Of a stretch of DNA of 64,000 nucleotides, positions 54,263 to 61,620 are shown piece after piece. Positions within the stretch are counted from its first letter, which is position 1, and every line of letters begins with the position of its first letter. The position numbers and the translations under genes were made by a program. The notes under the pieces were generated by a model that was not told the DNA's origin, made no database searches, and was given only the letters and a program-made list of their open reading frames with translations. This DNA comes from UBA7985 sp002690455 (lineage in GTDB: Bacteria > Pseudomonadota > Alphaproteobacteria > UBA7985), in assembly GCA_965662775.1 (NCBI GenBank), contig CBFIIW010000003.1, forward strand, positions 124,001-188,000, written 5' to 3'.

Positions 54263-54862
54263 TTGGACGGCGCTTTGCTGGAGCTGGAACTGGTGCAGGA
54301 TGGCCGGGTTATCAGTCTGACTCGAGTTGAGGTGGCCGACCTCAGTGGGCGGGCGCTGAGCCGCCGCATTCGGGAATTTGCCTTTGATGGCCCTTGTCGT
54401 CTTGACGGTCTTCGCTTGATCCGGGCGACAGGCGCTTTTCGGCCAGCCGGCGTTAATTACACGGTCCCTGTCGACCTGTTGGAAACCAGCAGCGTGACAA
54501 TGGCGGAGTTCAGGCCACTGCCCATTGTGTTGGGCGCTGATAAGCCACTTCCACGCGCGACATCCATTGGATCCGACACGAGTGCGGCCTCAGTCACAGT
54601 CGATCATCAGCCGAGCGCTTCGATCAACGTGACCGGGACCGTTACTCGGCAACCTTCGTTTGATCAACTTGAACGGTCTTGCGTCGCAACCCGTTCTAAC
54701 CTGCGCACTGGCCCGGGAACGGACCACGGTATTCAGGCTGTTTTGGGCGAGGGGGAAGTTCTCTACATCCAACGTCGGACGCCCGATGGCCGTTGGAACC
54801 AGATCATCACCCCCGGTGGAATAGAGGGTTGGGTTTATTTCACCCTGATCCGCGGTTGCTGA
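54263..54862 (+). CDS. Downstream part of the split gene, with bacterial SH3 domain
   Basis: The annotated-size frame from the first ATG after the frame switch, 199 aa; sense continues upstream to about 54182 (RCYFQFFVDAEDSTLLDG region). Residues about 140-199 form a bacterial SH3 domain (ATRSNLRTGPGTDHGIQAVL, then GEVLYIQRR, WNQIITPGGIEGWVYF), which usually binds cell-wall peptides. On its own it would lack a signal sequence, so it is better viewed as the C-terminal part of the secreted protein starting at 53838. Confidence 0.75.
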   Translation: MDGALLELELVQDGRVISLTRVEVADLSGRALSRRIREFAFDGPCRLDGLRLIRATGAFRPAGVNYTVPVDLLETSSVTMAEFRPLPIVLGADKPLPRATSIGSDTSAASVTVDHQPSASINVTGTVTRQPSFDQLERSCVATRSNLRTGPGTDHGIQAVLGEGEVLYIQRRTPDGRWNQIITPGGIEGWVYFTLIRGC

Positions 54863-54880
54863 CGCTGTGCCGTGACCCGT

Positions 54881-54928
54881 GCCCAGATCCCTGCCCAGAT
54901 CCCTGCCGAGATCCCTGCCGAGATCCCT
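54881..54928. repeat. 12-bp tandem repeat, four units
   Basis: Two copies of GCCCAGATCCCT followed by two copies of GCCGAGATCCCT, with no gaps, in the 104-bp spacer between the SH3 gene and the small lipoprotein gene. The sub-variants are grouped, indicating stepwise duplication. Confidence 0.9.
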
Positions 54929-54966
54929 TCAATTCCTCCTCAACTGTGAAAGGCTGAAGAACCACC

Positions 54967-55227
54967 ATGAACAGGATCAAGAAACTCTCTGGATTTGCCC
55001 TAGTCGGAGCAGCTGCCCTCGCTCTGGCCGCCTGTGGACCAGGCGACCAGCGGCTGTGTACCGAGGCAAACTGGTATCAGACTGGTGTGCACCATGCCCA
55101 GCAGGGATGGGAGAACCGATACCGGCATCTGGAAGAAATCTGTGCGAAAATCGGCGTCATCCGGGATGCAGTGGAGTACGACCGTGGTTATCAGGATGGG
55201 CCGACCCTTCCGCGGCTAAGCTTTTGA
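54967..55227 (+). CDS. Small DUF2799-like lipoprotein
   Basis: 86 aa. A lipoprotein signal (KKLSGFALVGAAALALAAC) with lipobox LAAC places Cys near residue 23 as the lipidated residue. The mature part (NWYQTGVHHAQQGWENRYRHLEEICAKIGVIRD, in parts, then YDRGYQDG) resembles DUF2799, whose repeats read W-x-x-G...C...GY-x-x-G. Only one repeat is present, so it is a short version. Probably on the inner or outer membrane facing the periplasm. Function unknown. Confidence 0.75.
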   Translation: MNRIKKLSGFALVGAAALALAACGPGDQRLCTEANWYQTGVHHAQQGWENRYRHLEEICAKIGVIRDAVEYDRGYQDGPTLPRLSF

Positions 55228-55524
55228 CGCACCTGCTGACTGTCCACGATTGAGTCTCACAAGCGGTTCATCGTAAAAGCTTGAATTCCGGTGTCCGCTT
55301 AGAGTCGTCGTGTGCCTTGCCTCAGCGTGGCTTCTGCGCGGCGTTTGTCTGGTATTCGCCCCGGCGCCGACGGCCGGTTGGCCAAACGTGACGCGTTGGC
55401 CGGGCTCTGTTCTGCCAACAGGGCATGGCAAAGCCGGTTGTCCTGTTGTTGCTTCTGCGACAGGCTGTCCTCTCATTGGTTGAACGATGCAGAATGCGGG
55501 CAACACGGAGCAGGGACCACGAGC

Positions 55525-56598
55525 ATGAGCACCAGCATGAGTGCGAGCACGAGCACGAGCTTGCAGGGACAGCCGACGGGCGCGGGGATCGAAGACCTAC
55601 TGGGCGAAAAATTGTTCCTGCTGGCTGACGGGGCGACCGGTACCAATCTGTTTGCCATGGGATTGGAGAGTGGTGAGGCGCCTGAGTCCTGGGTGCTTCA
55701 GCATTCTGATCGTGTTCAGGCGCTGCACCAGTCCTTTGTAGATGCAGGCAGCGACCTGTTTCTTACCAACACCTTTGGCGGTACACGGCATCGGCTGAAG
55801 CTTCACGGCTTGGATGCTCAAGTCGGTTCGCTCAATCGTCGGGCAGCGCAGCTCGCACGAGAGGTGGCGGACAAGTCCGGTCGGCAGGTCATCGTCGCCG
55901 GCTCCGTCGGGCCCACTGGGGAAATCCTCGCCCCGCTGGGCAAGCTCGACCGTGCTGATGCGATCGCCAGCTTTGCTGAGCAGATCGAGGGTCTGGTCGA
56001 GGGTGGGATCGATCTGGTCTGGATCGAGACGATTTCTGCACCCGACGAACTCGAAGCAGCGGTCGAGGCGGCTCGGGGGTTTGATATTCCTGTGTGCGCC
56101 ACGATGAGTTTTGACAGTGCCGGGCGCACCATGATGGGCCTGACCCCGCGAGCTTTTGCCGGGCTGGCGGCCGACTTTCGCCTCGATGGCTTTGGCGCCA
56201 ACTGCGGCGTGGGTGCAGCGGATCTCATGAGTTCTGTGCTGGGGTTCATGGATGCTGCGCCGGCCTGTCCCGTGATTGCTAAAGCAAACTGTGGCATCCC
56301 CCGCTACCAGGACGGGGCGATCGTCTACAGTGGGACGGTCGCCCAGATGTCGGCCTACGCCCTTCTCGCCAGGGCCGCGGGTGCCCGGATCATTGGCGGA
56401 TGCTGTGGCACCAAGCCCGAGCATATCGCCGCGATGCGTAAGGCCCTGGATCGCAACAACAATCCAGATTTTCGCGTGCTTGCGATCGAGATGGCTTTGG
56501 GTGAAATGTCCGACGGTGCGCGGCGAATCGCTACGGGACAGGATGAGCTTCAGGCTTCCTCCCGGAGAAGCGGGGCCGCGCGCCGGCGCCGCGGCTGA
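55525..56598 (+). CDS. bmt: Betaine-homocysteine S-methyltransferase family protein
   Basis: Zinc TIM-barrel enzyme making methionine from homocysteine with betaine or a related methyl donor. 357 aa. Motifs are LLADGATGTNLFAMGLESG (in parts), the first zinc Cys in GANCGVGA, and the Cys pair in GGCCGTKPEHI. The N-terminus is low-complexity (MSTSMSASTSTS) from a GAGCAC-rich stretch; ATG at 55525 or 55537 are both possible. Together with the trimethylamine methyltransferase-like gene at the right edge it hints at methylamine/betaine use, but the genes are 7 kb apart. Confidence 0.87.
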   Translation: MSTSMSASTSTSLQGQPTGAGIEDLLGEKLFLLADGATGTNLFAMGLESGEAPESWVLQHSDRVQALHQSFVDAGSDLFLTNTFGGTRHRLKLHGLDAQVGSLNRRAAQLAREVADKSGRQVIVAGSVGPTGEILAPLGKLDRADAIASFAEQIEGLVEGGIDLVWIETISAPDELEAAVEAARGFDIPVCATMSFDSAGRTMMGLTPRAFAGLAADFRLDGFGANCGVGAADLMSSVLGFMDAAPACPVIAKANCGIPRYQDGAIVYSGTVAQMSAYALLARAAGARIIGGCCGTKPEHIAAMRKALDRNNNPDFRVLAIEMALGEMSDGARRIATGQDELQASSRRSGAARRRRG

Positions 56599-57679
56599 CC
56601 GGAACGTAGACCCCGTGCAGGAACCAACACCGGTTGAGCAGCTCGATGCGCTATGGTCACAGGAGGGACGCCTGGCAACGCTTGCGGCCGTCATGATGGC
56701 GTATGCGCGCACGCTCGGTCCAGTGGGTCATGGTTCGACGGAGCCGGTTACGCCTGACACACGCGATGGGAGGCACAGGCGCGAAGATAGTCTGAGCGAC
56801 AATCGCGAGAATCATCCAGACCTCGTCCACGTGCGCGCGGATGACGACGATGATGCGGCCAGCATTCTTGCTTGTGCAGAGGCGCTAGAGGCTGCTCTTT
56901 GTTCCGAAGATTTCGATTTCGAACTGGCTTTGGCTGGGCTGAGCACTCGTCGAGCGCATCTCATCCTGCTGGAACAGGCTGGAATGCACGTTGCTGAAGG
57001 CGTTGATACGGGGCTCGTGACGCTTCTCGATGATCCAAGCCTCTATGACACAGCACTCATGTTGATATGCCAGGATAGTCTCGGCCTCCTGGTGGCGGAA
57101 TGGGGGAGGGTAACCGAGGGGCTTTTGACGTTGGTTGAAGTGCACCAGCTGGATGCTGCGGGTTTAGCTCTGGCGCAACACCTCCAGGCCGCGTTGCAAG
57201 GGCAGATGGTGCTTTCGGCGACACGGGATGCTTTGCCATGCCAAATGCCAGCGGGCGTGGTGTCTGCAGGGGCGTTGGCCGAGGAACTGGGCTTGCAGGT
57301 TCCCGATCTTCCATGGTCCGTCGATCCTTGGCCTTTGACAGACATCGCGACGGCGCTCGCCAGCGCGGGGCCAATGCTGAATGCTTTGGGCGGGGGTGAC
57401 GGAAACGGGGCGATGCTGCGTCAGGCGGTGGAGAACCTCTTCGACGCGACGGCGAAAGGAGAGGGCGCTCCCTTTGGTCGAGCTGTTGAAGAAGGGCTGG
57501 GGCAATCTTTTGCGGTGGCACTTGAACGCGTGCTTGCCGTCAATAAGGTTCTGGATCGATGGGAAAAGCCTGCTTTCGTGCCAGGCGCGCTGACAGCTGA
57601 ACAGCATGGACTGGTACAGGGAGCGTTGGCCCGTGCGCGGGCTCTGCTTGAATTGGTGGGAGAGGGGGAGGCGGGCTGA
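56543..57679 (+). CDS. Unrecognised 378-aa protein
   Basis: Largely helical, acidic in the middle (VRADDDDDAASILACAEAL) with Leu/Ala-rich segments and no signal peptide, membrane span or catalytic motif that I can name. The ATG at 56543 lies 56 nt inside the 3' end of the methyltransferase gene. A GTG at 56615, 16 nt after that stop, is an in-frame alternative and fits the apparent beginning of structured sequence (PVEQLDALWSQEG). The gene ends at a convergent gap rich in hairpins. No function assigned. Confidence 0.65.
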   Translation: MSFRLPPGEAGPRAGAAADRNVDPVQEPTPVEQLDALWSQEGRLATLAAVMMAYARTLGPVGHGSTEPVTPDTRDGRHRREDSLSDNRENHPDLVHVRADDDDDAASILACAEALEAALCSEDFDFELALAGLSTRRAHLILLEQAGMHVAEGVDTGLVTLLDDPSLYDTALMLICQDSLGLLVAEWGRVTEGLLTLVEVHQLDAAGLALAQHLQAALQGQMVLSATRDALPCQMPAGVVSAGALAEELGLQVPDLPWSVDPWPLTDIATALASAGPMLNALGGGDGNGAMLRQAVENLFDATAKGEGAPFGRAVEEGLGQSFAVALERVLAVNKVLDRWEKPAFVPGALTAEQHGLVQGALARARALLELVGEGEAG

Positions 57680-57730
57680 GATTCTTACTTGACCTCGTTG
57701 TCTTTCAGGTGAGCTTCAGAGTGCGCGACG

Positions 57731-57764
57731 CCTTGTCGAAGACCGCGAAGCGGTCGAGACAAGG
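57731..57764. repeat. GAA-capped nested hairpin, variant type
   Basis: Perfect nested stems: CCTTGTC/GACAAGG (57731-57737, 57758-57764) around GACCGC-GAA-GCGGTC (57741-57755). It shares the CCGC-GAA-GCGG heart with the other copies but has different arms. Confidence 0.8.
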
Positions 57765-57825
57765 CCGGCGCAACCGTTCCCAGATAAAACTTAGCGCAGC
57801 GCGTGTTGATTGAAAAGCTCGCGTG

Positions 57826-57873
57826 GCGCGCTCGATTTGACGCCGCTTCGCGGCTTACAAATCTCCCACGCGC
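57826..57873. repeat. Dispersed GAA-capped hairpin repeat, copy C1 (inverted)
   Basis: Reverse orientation of A1/B: outer arms GCGCG/CGCGC (57826-57830, 57869-57873), middle arms GATTTG/CAAATC (57834-57839, 57858-57863), inner GCCGC-TTC-GCGGC (57842-57854). Confidence 0.85.
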
Positions 57874-57884
57874 AGTGAATCGGA

Positions 57885-57907
57885 CACGCCGGGCTAAGCC
57901 CGGCGTG
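57885..57907. repeat. 10-bp perfect stem-loop
   Basis: CACGCCGGGC and its exact complement (57885-57894, 57898-57907) with a TAA loop, located between repeat copies C1 and C2. Possibly a spacer hairpin of a composite element. Confidence 0.75.
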
Positions 57908-57929
57908 ACGCTCTCTCGCATTTACGGAG

Positions 57930-57981
57930 TTGCGCGGGGGCGGGCCGAAGGCCGCGAAGCGGCCAAGGCCCAAGCCCGCAA
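57930..57981. repeat. Dispersed GAA-capped hairpin repeat, copy C2
   Basis: Outer arms TTGCG/CGCAA (57930-57934, 57977-57981), inner GGCCGC-GAA-GCGGCC, matching copy A2 at 14705-14753. Confidence 0.85.
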
Positions 57982-58015
57982 CCCCGCACCTCGCCCTTCA
58001 TCCCACGTGACAGGC

Positions 58016-60046
58016 CTAAATCGCAGCTGCCAGCCGAGCTGCCTTATTAATTGCACGCTTGGCATCCAGTTCGGCGGCCTTTTCCGCACCCCCCACCAGA
58101 TGAACCGTCACGCCTTCAGCCTCGAGCGGTTTCACCAGCTCCCGCAGCGGGTCCTGACCCGCGCACAGCACTATACTGTCGACATCTAGCCAGCGTGGGT
58201 TCTCTCGGGCTTCTCCATCGGAAATCATCAGCCCTTCGTCCCCGATCCGTTCATAGTTTACCCCGCCGATAAAACGCACATCTTTCATCCGCAGCGAAGC
58301 GCGATGGATCCAACCAGTGGTCTTGCCTAACCCGGCGCCGTGTTTGCTGGTCTTGCGCTGCAGGAGCGTCACGTGCCGAGCCGGCGGCGCAGGCTGTGGC
58401 CCATTCGCGGCCAGTCCCCCGCGGGCCTGCATTGGGTCTGCCACGCCCCATTCTTGTAGCCACTCATCAACATCAACCGTCGGCGATGGATGGTTTTGTA
58501 CCAAGTACTCCGAAACATCGAAGCCAATCCCACCGGCACCAATCACCGCGACCCGCTCGCCAACCTCGGCCCGACCGGACAGAACGTCGACATAGGATAG
58601 CACCTTGGGGTGATCCTGCCCCTCGATCCCCGGATCCCGTGCTGAAACGCCCGTCGCCAGAATTACCTCGTCAAACCCGCTCAGATCTGTCACCGAAGCC
58701 CGCGTATTCAGCCGGATATCCACGTTTGACAGGTCGAGCACGCGCTTGAAGTAAGCCAGCATGCTGTGGAATTCTTCCTTCCCTGGGATCGCGGCGGCCA
58801 TATTCAGCTGCCCGCCAATTTTATCCGAGGCCTCGAACAGGGTCACGGCATGCCCGCGTTCGTCTAGGACCAGCGCAGCCTGCATGCCTGCGGCCCCAGC
58901 ACCCACCACCGCGACCTGTTTCTTCGCGTCAGTAGGTAGATAGTTCAGTTCCGTCTCGTTACAGGCGCGAGGGTTCACCAGGCACGAGGAGGTCTTCATT
59001 GAAAACGTATGATCCAGGCAGGCCTGATTGCAGCCTATACAGATATTGATCTCGTCGGCACGCCCCTGAGCTGCCTTTTTCACGAACTGCGAATCCGCGA
59101 GGAAGGGGCGCGCCATCGACACCATGTCTGCGCAGCCGTCAGCAAGAATTTGCTCTGCCGTTTCTGGGGTGTTGATGCGGTTTGTGGTGATCAGCGGGAT
59201 ACCGACTTCGCCCATCATTTTCTTGGTGACCCAGGTAAATGCCCCGCGCGGCACACTCGTGGCGATGGTCGGGATCCTTGCTTCGTGCCAGCCGATGCCC
59301 GTGTTGATAATCGTCGCGCCGGCCGCTTCGATCGCCTTTGCCAGTGTAACCACTTCCTCCCACGTGGAGCCGTCGGGGATCAGGTCGATCATCGATAGCC
59401 TGAAAATAAGGATGAAGTCCGGGCCAACGGCTTGGCGACAGCGGCGGACAACCTCAACTGGAAAGCGCATTCGATTGGCGTAGGAGCCGCCCCAGTCGTC
59501 AGTTCGTTTGTTAGTATGGGTGACGAGGAACTCGTTGATCAGATACCCCTCTGAACCCATGATCTCGACGCCGTCATAACCGGCTTCGCGCGCCAGCATG
59601 GTGGCGTTGACATAGGCCTGTATCTGCGCCTCGATGCCGTCAACCGTCAGCTCTCGCGGGACGACAGGGGTTATCGGAGACTTGATCGCTGAGGGTGCAA
59701 CCCCACCGGCAGGGTTGTAAGCATAGCGCCCGGCGTGCAAAAGCTGGAGAGCGATTTTGCCACCTTCGAGGTGAACGGCGCTGGTAATCTCACGGTGCTT
59801 TTCCGCATCCTCGCGCGTCTCCATGCAGCCCCCACCGATCACCGGTGCGCCATCTTGGTTCGGACCAAAGCCTCCGGTAACCATTAGTCCAACATCCCCT
59901 TGAGCCCGTTCAGCAAAGTAGGCGGCGAGACGTTTGAACGTCTTTTCTTCCTCCAGACCGGTATGCATGGAGCCCATGAGCACACGGTTTTTGAGGGTGG
60001 TGAAACCCAGATCCAACGGGCGCAGCATATGGGGATAGTGTGACAT
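58016..60046 (-). CDS. fadH: NADPH-dependent 2,4-dienoyl-CoA reductase
   Basis: Reduces 2,4-dienoyl-CoA in the breakdown of unsaturated fatty acids. 676 aa. An N-terminal FMN TIM barrel of old yellow enzyme type is followed by a [4Fe-4S] site (Cys336, 339, 343 in CIGCNQAC and Cys355). A C-terminal FAD/NADPH module contains VVGAGAAGMQAAL and a second nucleotide site VIGAGGIGFDVSEYL. All three cofactor regions are intact. Related trimethylamine/histamine dehydrogenases share the fold, but the pattern and length favour FadH. Confidence 0.9.
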   Translation of the reverse strand: MSHYPHMLRPLDLGFTTLKNRVLMGSMHTGLEEEKTFKRLAAYFAERAQGDVGLMVTGGFGPNQDGAPVIGGGCMETREDAEKHREITSAVHLEGGKIALQLLHAGRYAYNPAGGVAPSAIKSPITPVVPRELTVDGIEAQIQAYVNATMLAREAGYDGVEIMGSEGYLINEFLVTHTNKRTDDWGGSYANRMRFPVEVVRRCRQAVGPDFILIFRLSMIDLIPDGSTWEEVVTLAKAIEAAGATIINTGIGWHEARIPTIATSVPRGAFTWVTKKMMGEVGIPLITTNRINTPETAEQILADGCADMVSMARPFLADSQFVKKAAQGRADEINICIGCNQACLDHTFSMKTSSCLVNPRACNETELNYLPTDAKKQVAVVGAGAAGMQAALVLDERGHAVTLFEASDKIGGQLNMAAAIPGKEEFHSMLAYFKRVLDLSNVDIRLNTRASVTDLSGFDEVILATGVSARDPGIEGQDHPKVLSYVDVLSGRAEVGERVAVIGAGGIGFDVSEYLVQNHPSPTVDVDEWLQEWGVADPMQARGGLAANGPQPAPPARHVTLLQRKTSKHGAGLGKTTGWIHRASLRMKDVRFIGGVNYERIGDEGLMISDGEARENPRWLDVDSIVLCAGQDPLRELVKPLEAEGVTVHLVGGAEKAAELDAKRAINKAARLAAAI

Positions 60047-60153
60047 GATCAGATTTCCTCTCGCCAGATCTCAGCCTGAGCTTTCGTTGTATCTTGGTGT
60101 CAGAGGATAAAGGTAGCGCAGTGACGGTGGAAGTCATGCTGTCTTTGGCCCTA

Positions 60154-60171
60154 TGGTGCCAAACCGCACCA
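60154..60171. promoter_or_regulatory. Candidate operator upstream of fadH
   Basis: TGGTGC (60154-60159), 6-nt spacer, GCACCA (60166-60171): a perfect dyad about 110 bp before the fadH start, of a size suited to a dimeric repressor. No regulator gene lies nearby. Confidence 0.3.
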
Positions 60172-60287
60172 AACCCCATAAAAGCCAGAATGATTTCTGA
60201 TTTTGATGCTTTGATTGCAAAACAGGTTTATCGAGTCTGCCGCGCCGGGTTTGCGTGTCTTTGTCGGCAGTCGGGCACTGCTGAAAC

Positions 60288-60332
60288 GCCAACTGACCTT
60301 GTGCCAACTGACCTTGTGCCAACCGACATGGT
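60288..60332. repeat. 15-bp tandem repeat, three units
   Basis: Two identical 15-bp units (60288-60302, 60303-60317; GCCAACTGACCTTGT) and a diverged third (60318-60332) in the dsbB-fadH gap. The length is a multiple of three, but no credible gene reads through it. Confidence 0.85.
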
Positions 60333-60377
60333 GACACCTCCCGGCGCGGTTTCTCTGAGCTCAGACGGGTGGGACGT

Positions 60378-60878
60378 CTATGGCGTCGACGCGGCGCGCA
60401 CCCCTCGAAACGTCTGCCAAAAGCCGAGAAGGGAGAGGCCCAGCAGGGGCAGAACAGCGAGCAGGTGTGACGTTGCCATAGTCAGGCCAGGCAGGATAAA
60501 GGTGGGTTTGGAACAGTCTGGGCGCTCGAGTGCAAAAAGCTCTTCGGCTGAGGTGATTGTTTGAACCCGACCGCCGCAGTCCATAGGCCCCTGCCACCAA
60601 CCGAATTCCACACCAACGTGCTTGGCCGCCAGGAATGCGGCGACGGCCATCAGGCCAGCTGCGGCGACAAAAAAGACAAGGCGAAAGGATCTGTGGCGGA
60701 GCAGAAACACCCCCGGGAGCGCAAGAGCCATCAGCCCGTAGTGCGGCATCCGCTGTTGCTCGCACAACTTACACGGCATCAGTTTGCCGATCAGTTCAAA
60801 CCCCCAGGCACCCATCAGAAGGCCTGCAGAACCTGCGATAATTAGGGCAGGCAGAAACAATTGGGAACGAAGTAGCAT
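60378..60878 (-). CDS. dsbB: Disulfide bond formation protein DsbB
   Basis: Four-helix inner-membrane quinone reductase that reoxidises DsbA. 166 aa. The first redox pair CKLC (Cys36, Cys39) with the quinone-contacting Arg in CEQQR, and the second periplasmic pair Cys101 and Cys122, are all present. Length and helices fit the family. DsbA is not in the window. Confidence 0.93.
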   Translation of the reverse strand: MLLRSQLFLPALIIAGSAGLLMGAWGFELIGKLMPCKLCEQQRMPHYGLMALALPGVFLLRHRSFRLVFFVAAAGLMAVAAFLAAKHVGVEFGWWQGPMDCGGRVQTITSAEELFALERPDCSKPTFILPGLTMATSHLLAVLPLLGLSLLGFWQTFRGVRAASTP

Positions 60879-61053
60879 AGAACTTAAACCACCTTCAGAG
60901 CAAAACGCGACCCCGCGACAAACGAGCGTTAGACCAGCGAACGAAGGGCACCTTTAGCGAAGACCCGACTGCATGCCAAGCCCGAGCCGGACAGTTGCAG
61001 GCGAAGGATGGCTGAACGCCCGCGTCGCCTGCGCCACATACGTTAGACTGTTC

Positions 61054-61620
61054 TTACTTCTCGTTTAACGGTGGTGAAGCAAACTTTGAAGCACCTCGCG
61101 GGTTTTTGACCAATAGAATTGTTCCCGCAGGGGTCTGATAGGGCACAAAGCCCGCCGGGATGGGCCCAAGGCCGAAGGCCGCCGGATCGAGAATGCGTCG
61201 CGCATCAGGCGGCAACTGGAAATGCGAGCGACCCGCGGGTGAAGTGCCGGGTGCACCACGGGTTTCTACCAACAACAAGCGACCGTCCGGCGCGCGTACC
61301 ACCGTGTAGCCCTGGGCGAGGGCCAGCCGCTCAAGCTGTTGTTGCAGATCTTGAAAGCCCGTCATTACATAAACGACCATATTGGCTTTCCGTGGCGCGA
61401 ATCCCGTCAGGAAAGACTCCCCTGCGTGTCCGGAATCCGTGCGATAAGTGTAGTATCCAAACCCGATGCTGCTGCCCCACACAACGGCGGTTTGGTCACT
61501 CACCTGATGCATCAGTCGAAGCAGGTCCCAAGCATCTGCGCGCCGACCCGCTGGTTCAACCGTATCAAGATAGGCAGTGATATCGCCCTTCTCCAGCCGC
61601 GTTTTGTTGGCGGATCTTAT
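61054..61620 (-). CDS. Chimeric protein: DUF1801 domain plus an unknown C-terminal module, apparent ATA start
   Basis: Residues about 8-97 match DUF1801 (EKGDITAYLDTVE, then VWGSSIGFGYYTYRTDSG and SFLTGFAPRKANMVVYVM). After LERLA the usual DUF1801 ending is replaced by about 90 residues related to the fragment at 1-246. The first ATG in frame (61512) would cut away the first third of the DUF1801 domain. Sense extends back to the stop of the upstream gene, where ATA (61620-61618) follows a GAAGGG site by 8 nt; an ATG there would make the common ATGA overlap. Function unknown. Confidence 0.7.
   Translation of the reverse strand: MRSANKTRLEKGDITAYLDTVEPAGRRADAWDLLRLMHQVSDQTAVVWGSSIGFGYYTYRTDSGHAGESFLTGFAPRKANMVVYVMTGFQDLQQQLERLALAQGYTVVRAPDGRLLLVETRGAPGTSPAGRSHFQLPPDARRILDPAAFGLGPIPAGFVPYQTPAGTILLVKNPRGASKFASPPLNEK

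Larger units (their letters stand above)
53838..54862 (+). pseudogene. Secreted SH3-domain gene split by a 5-bp repeat (frameshifted or phase-variable)
   Basis: A TTG-started frame (53838-54320) encodes a signal peptide or anchor (LLAGLLGFGLLLFFIAVMAVGG...ALA) and about 100 further residues, then runs out of sense. From about 54182 the sense frame is the one ending at 54862, which carries a C-terminal SH3 domain. The switch coincides with (TCGGT)3 at 54186-54200. Both frames read SVRF there, and removing one unit yields a single 1020-nt frame (339 aa) through both halves. It may be a genuine OFF variant, recent decay, or a sequencing error. Confidence 0.8.
57680..58015. other. Convergent intergenic region with hairpin cluster
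   Basis: 336 bp between the 3' ends of the unknown gene and fadH. No gene is visible. It holds four stem-loops: 57731-57764, 57826-57873, 57885-57907 and 57930-57981, described separately where they match the dispersed family. The open frames across it are by-products of the repeats. Confidence 0.8.
60047..60377. other. Intergenic region between dsbB and fadH
   Basis: 331 bp upstream of fadH and downstream of dsbB (both leftward). It holds a 6-bp dyad (60154-60171) and a 15-bp tandem repeat (60288-60332). No convincing gene: the rightward open frame from 60094 runs through the repeat and into dsbB antisense. Confidence 0.7.

Noticed and set aside
57803..58189. Open frames in the convergent gap with peptides resembling those at 14375-14686 and 33373-33675 (RFDAASRL-type)
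   Set aside because: The peptide similarity is the translation of the dispersed hairpin repeat, not of a gene.
60094..60564. Rightward open frame with PTDLV-type repeats
   Set aside because: It runs through a 15-bp tandem repeat and then antisense through dsbB; it has no protein-like composition or ribosome site.
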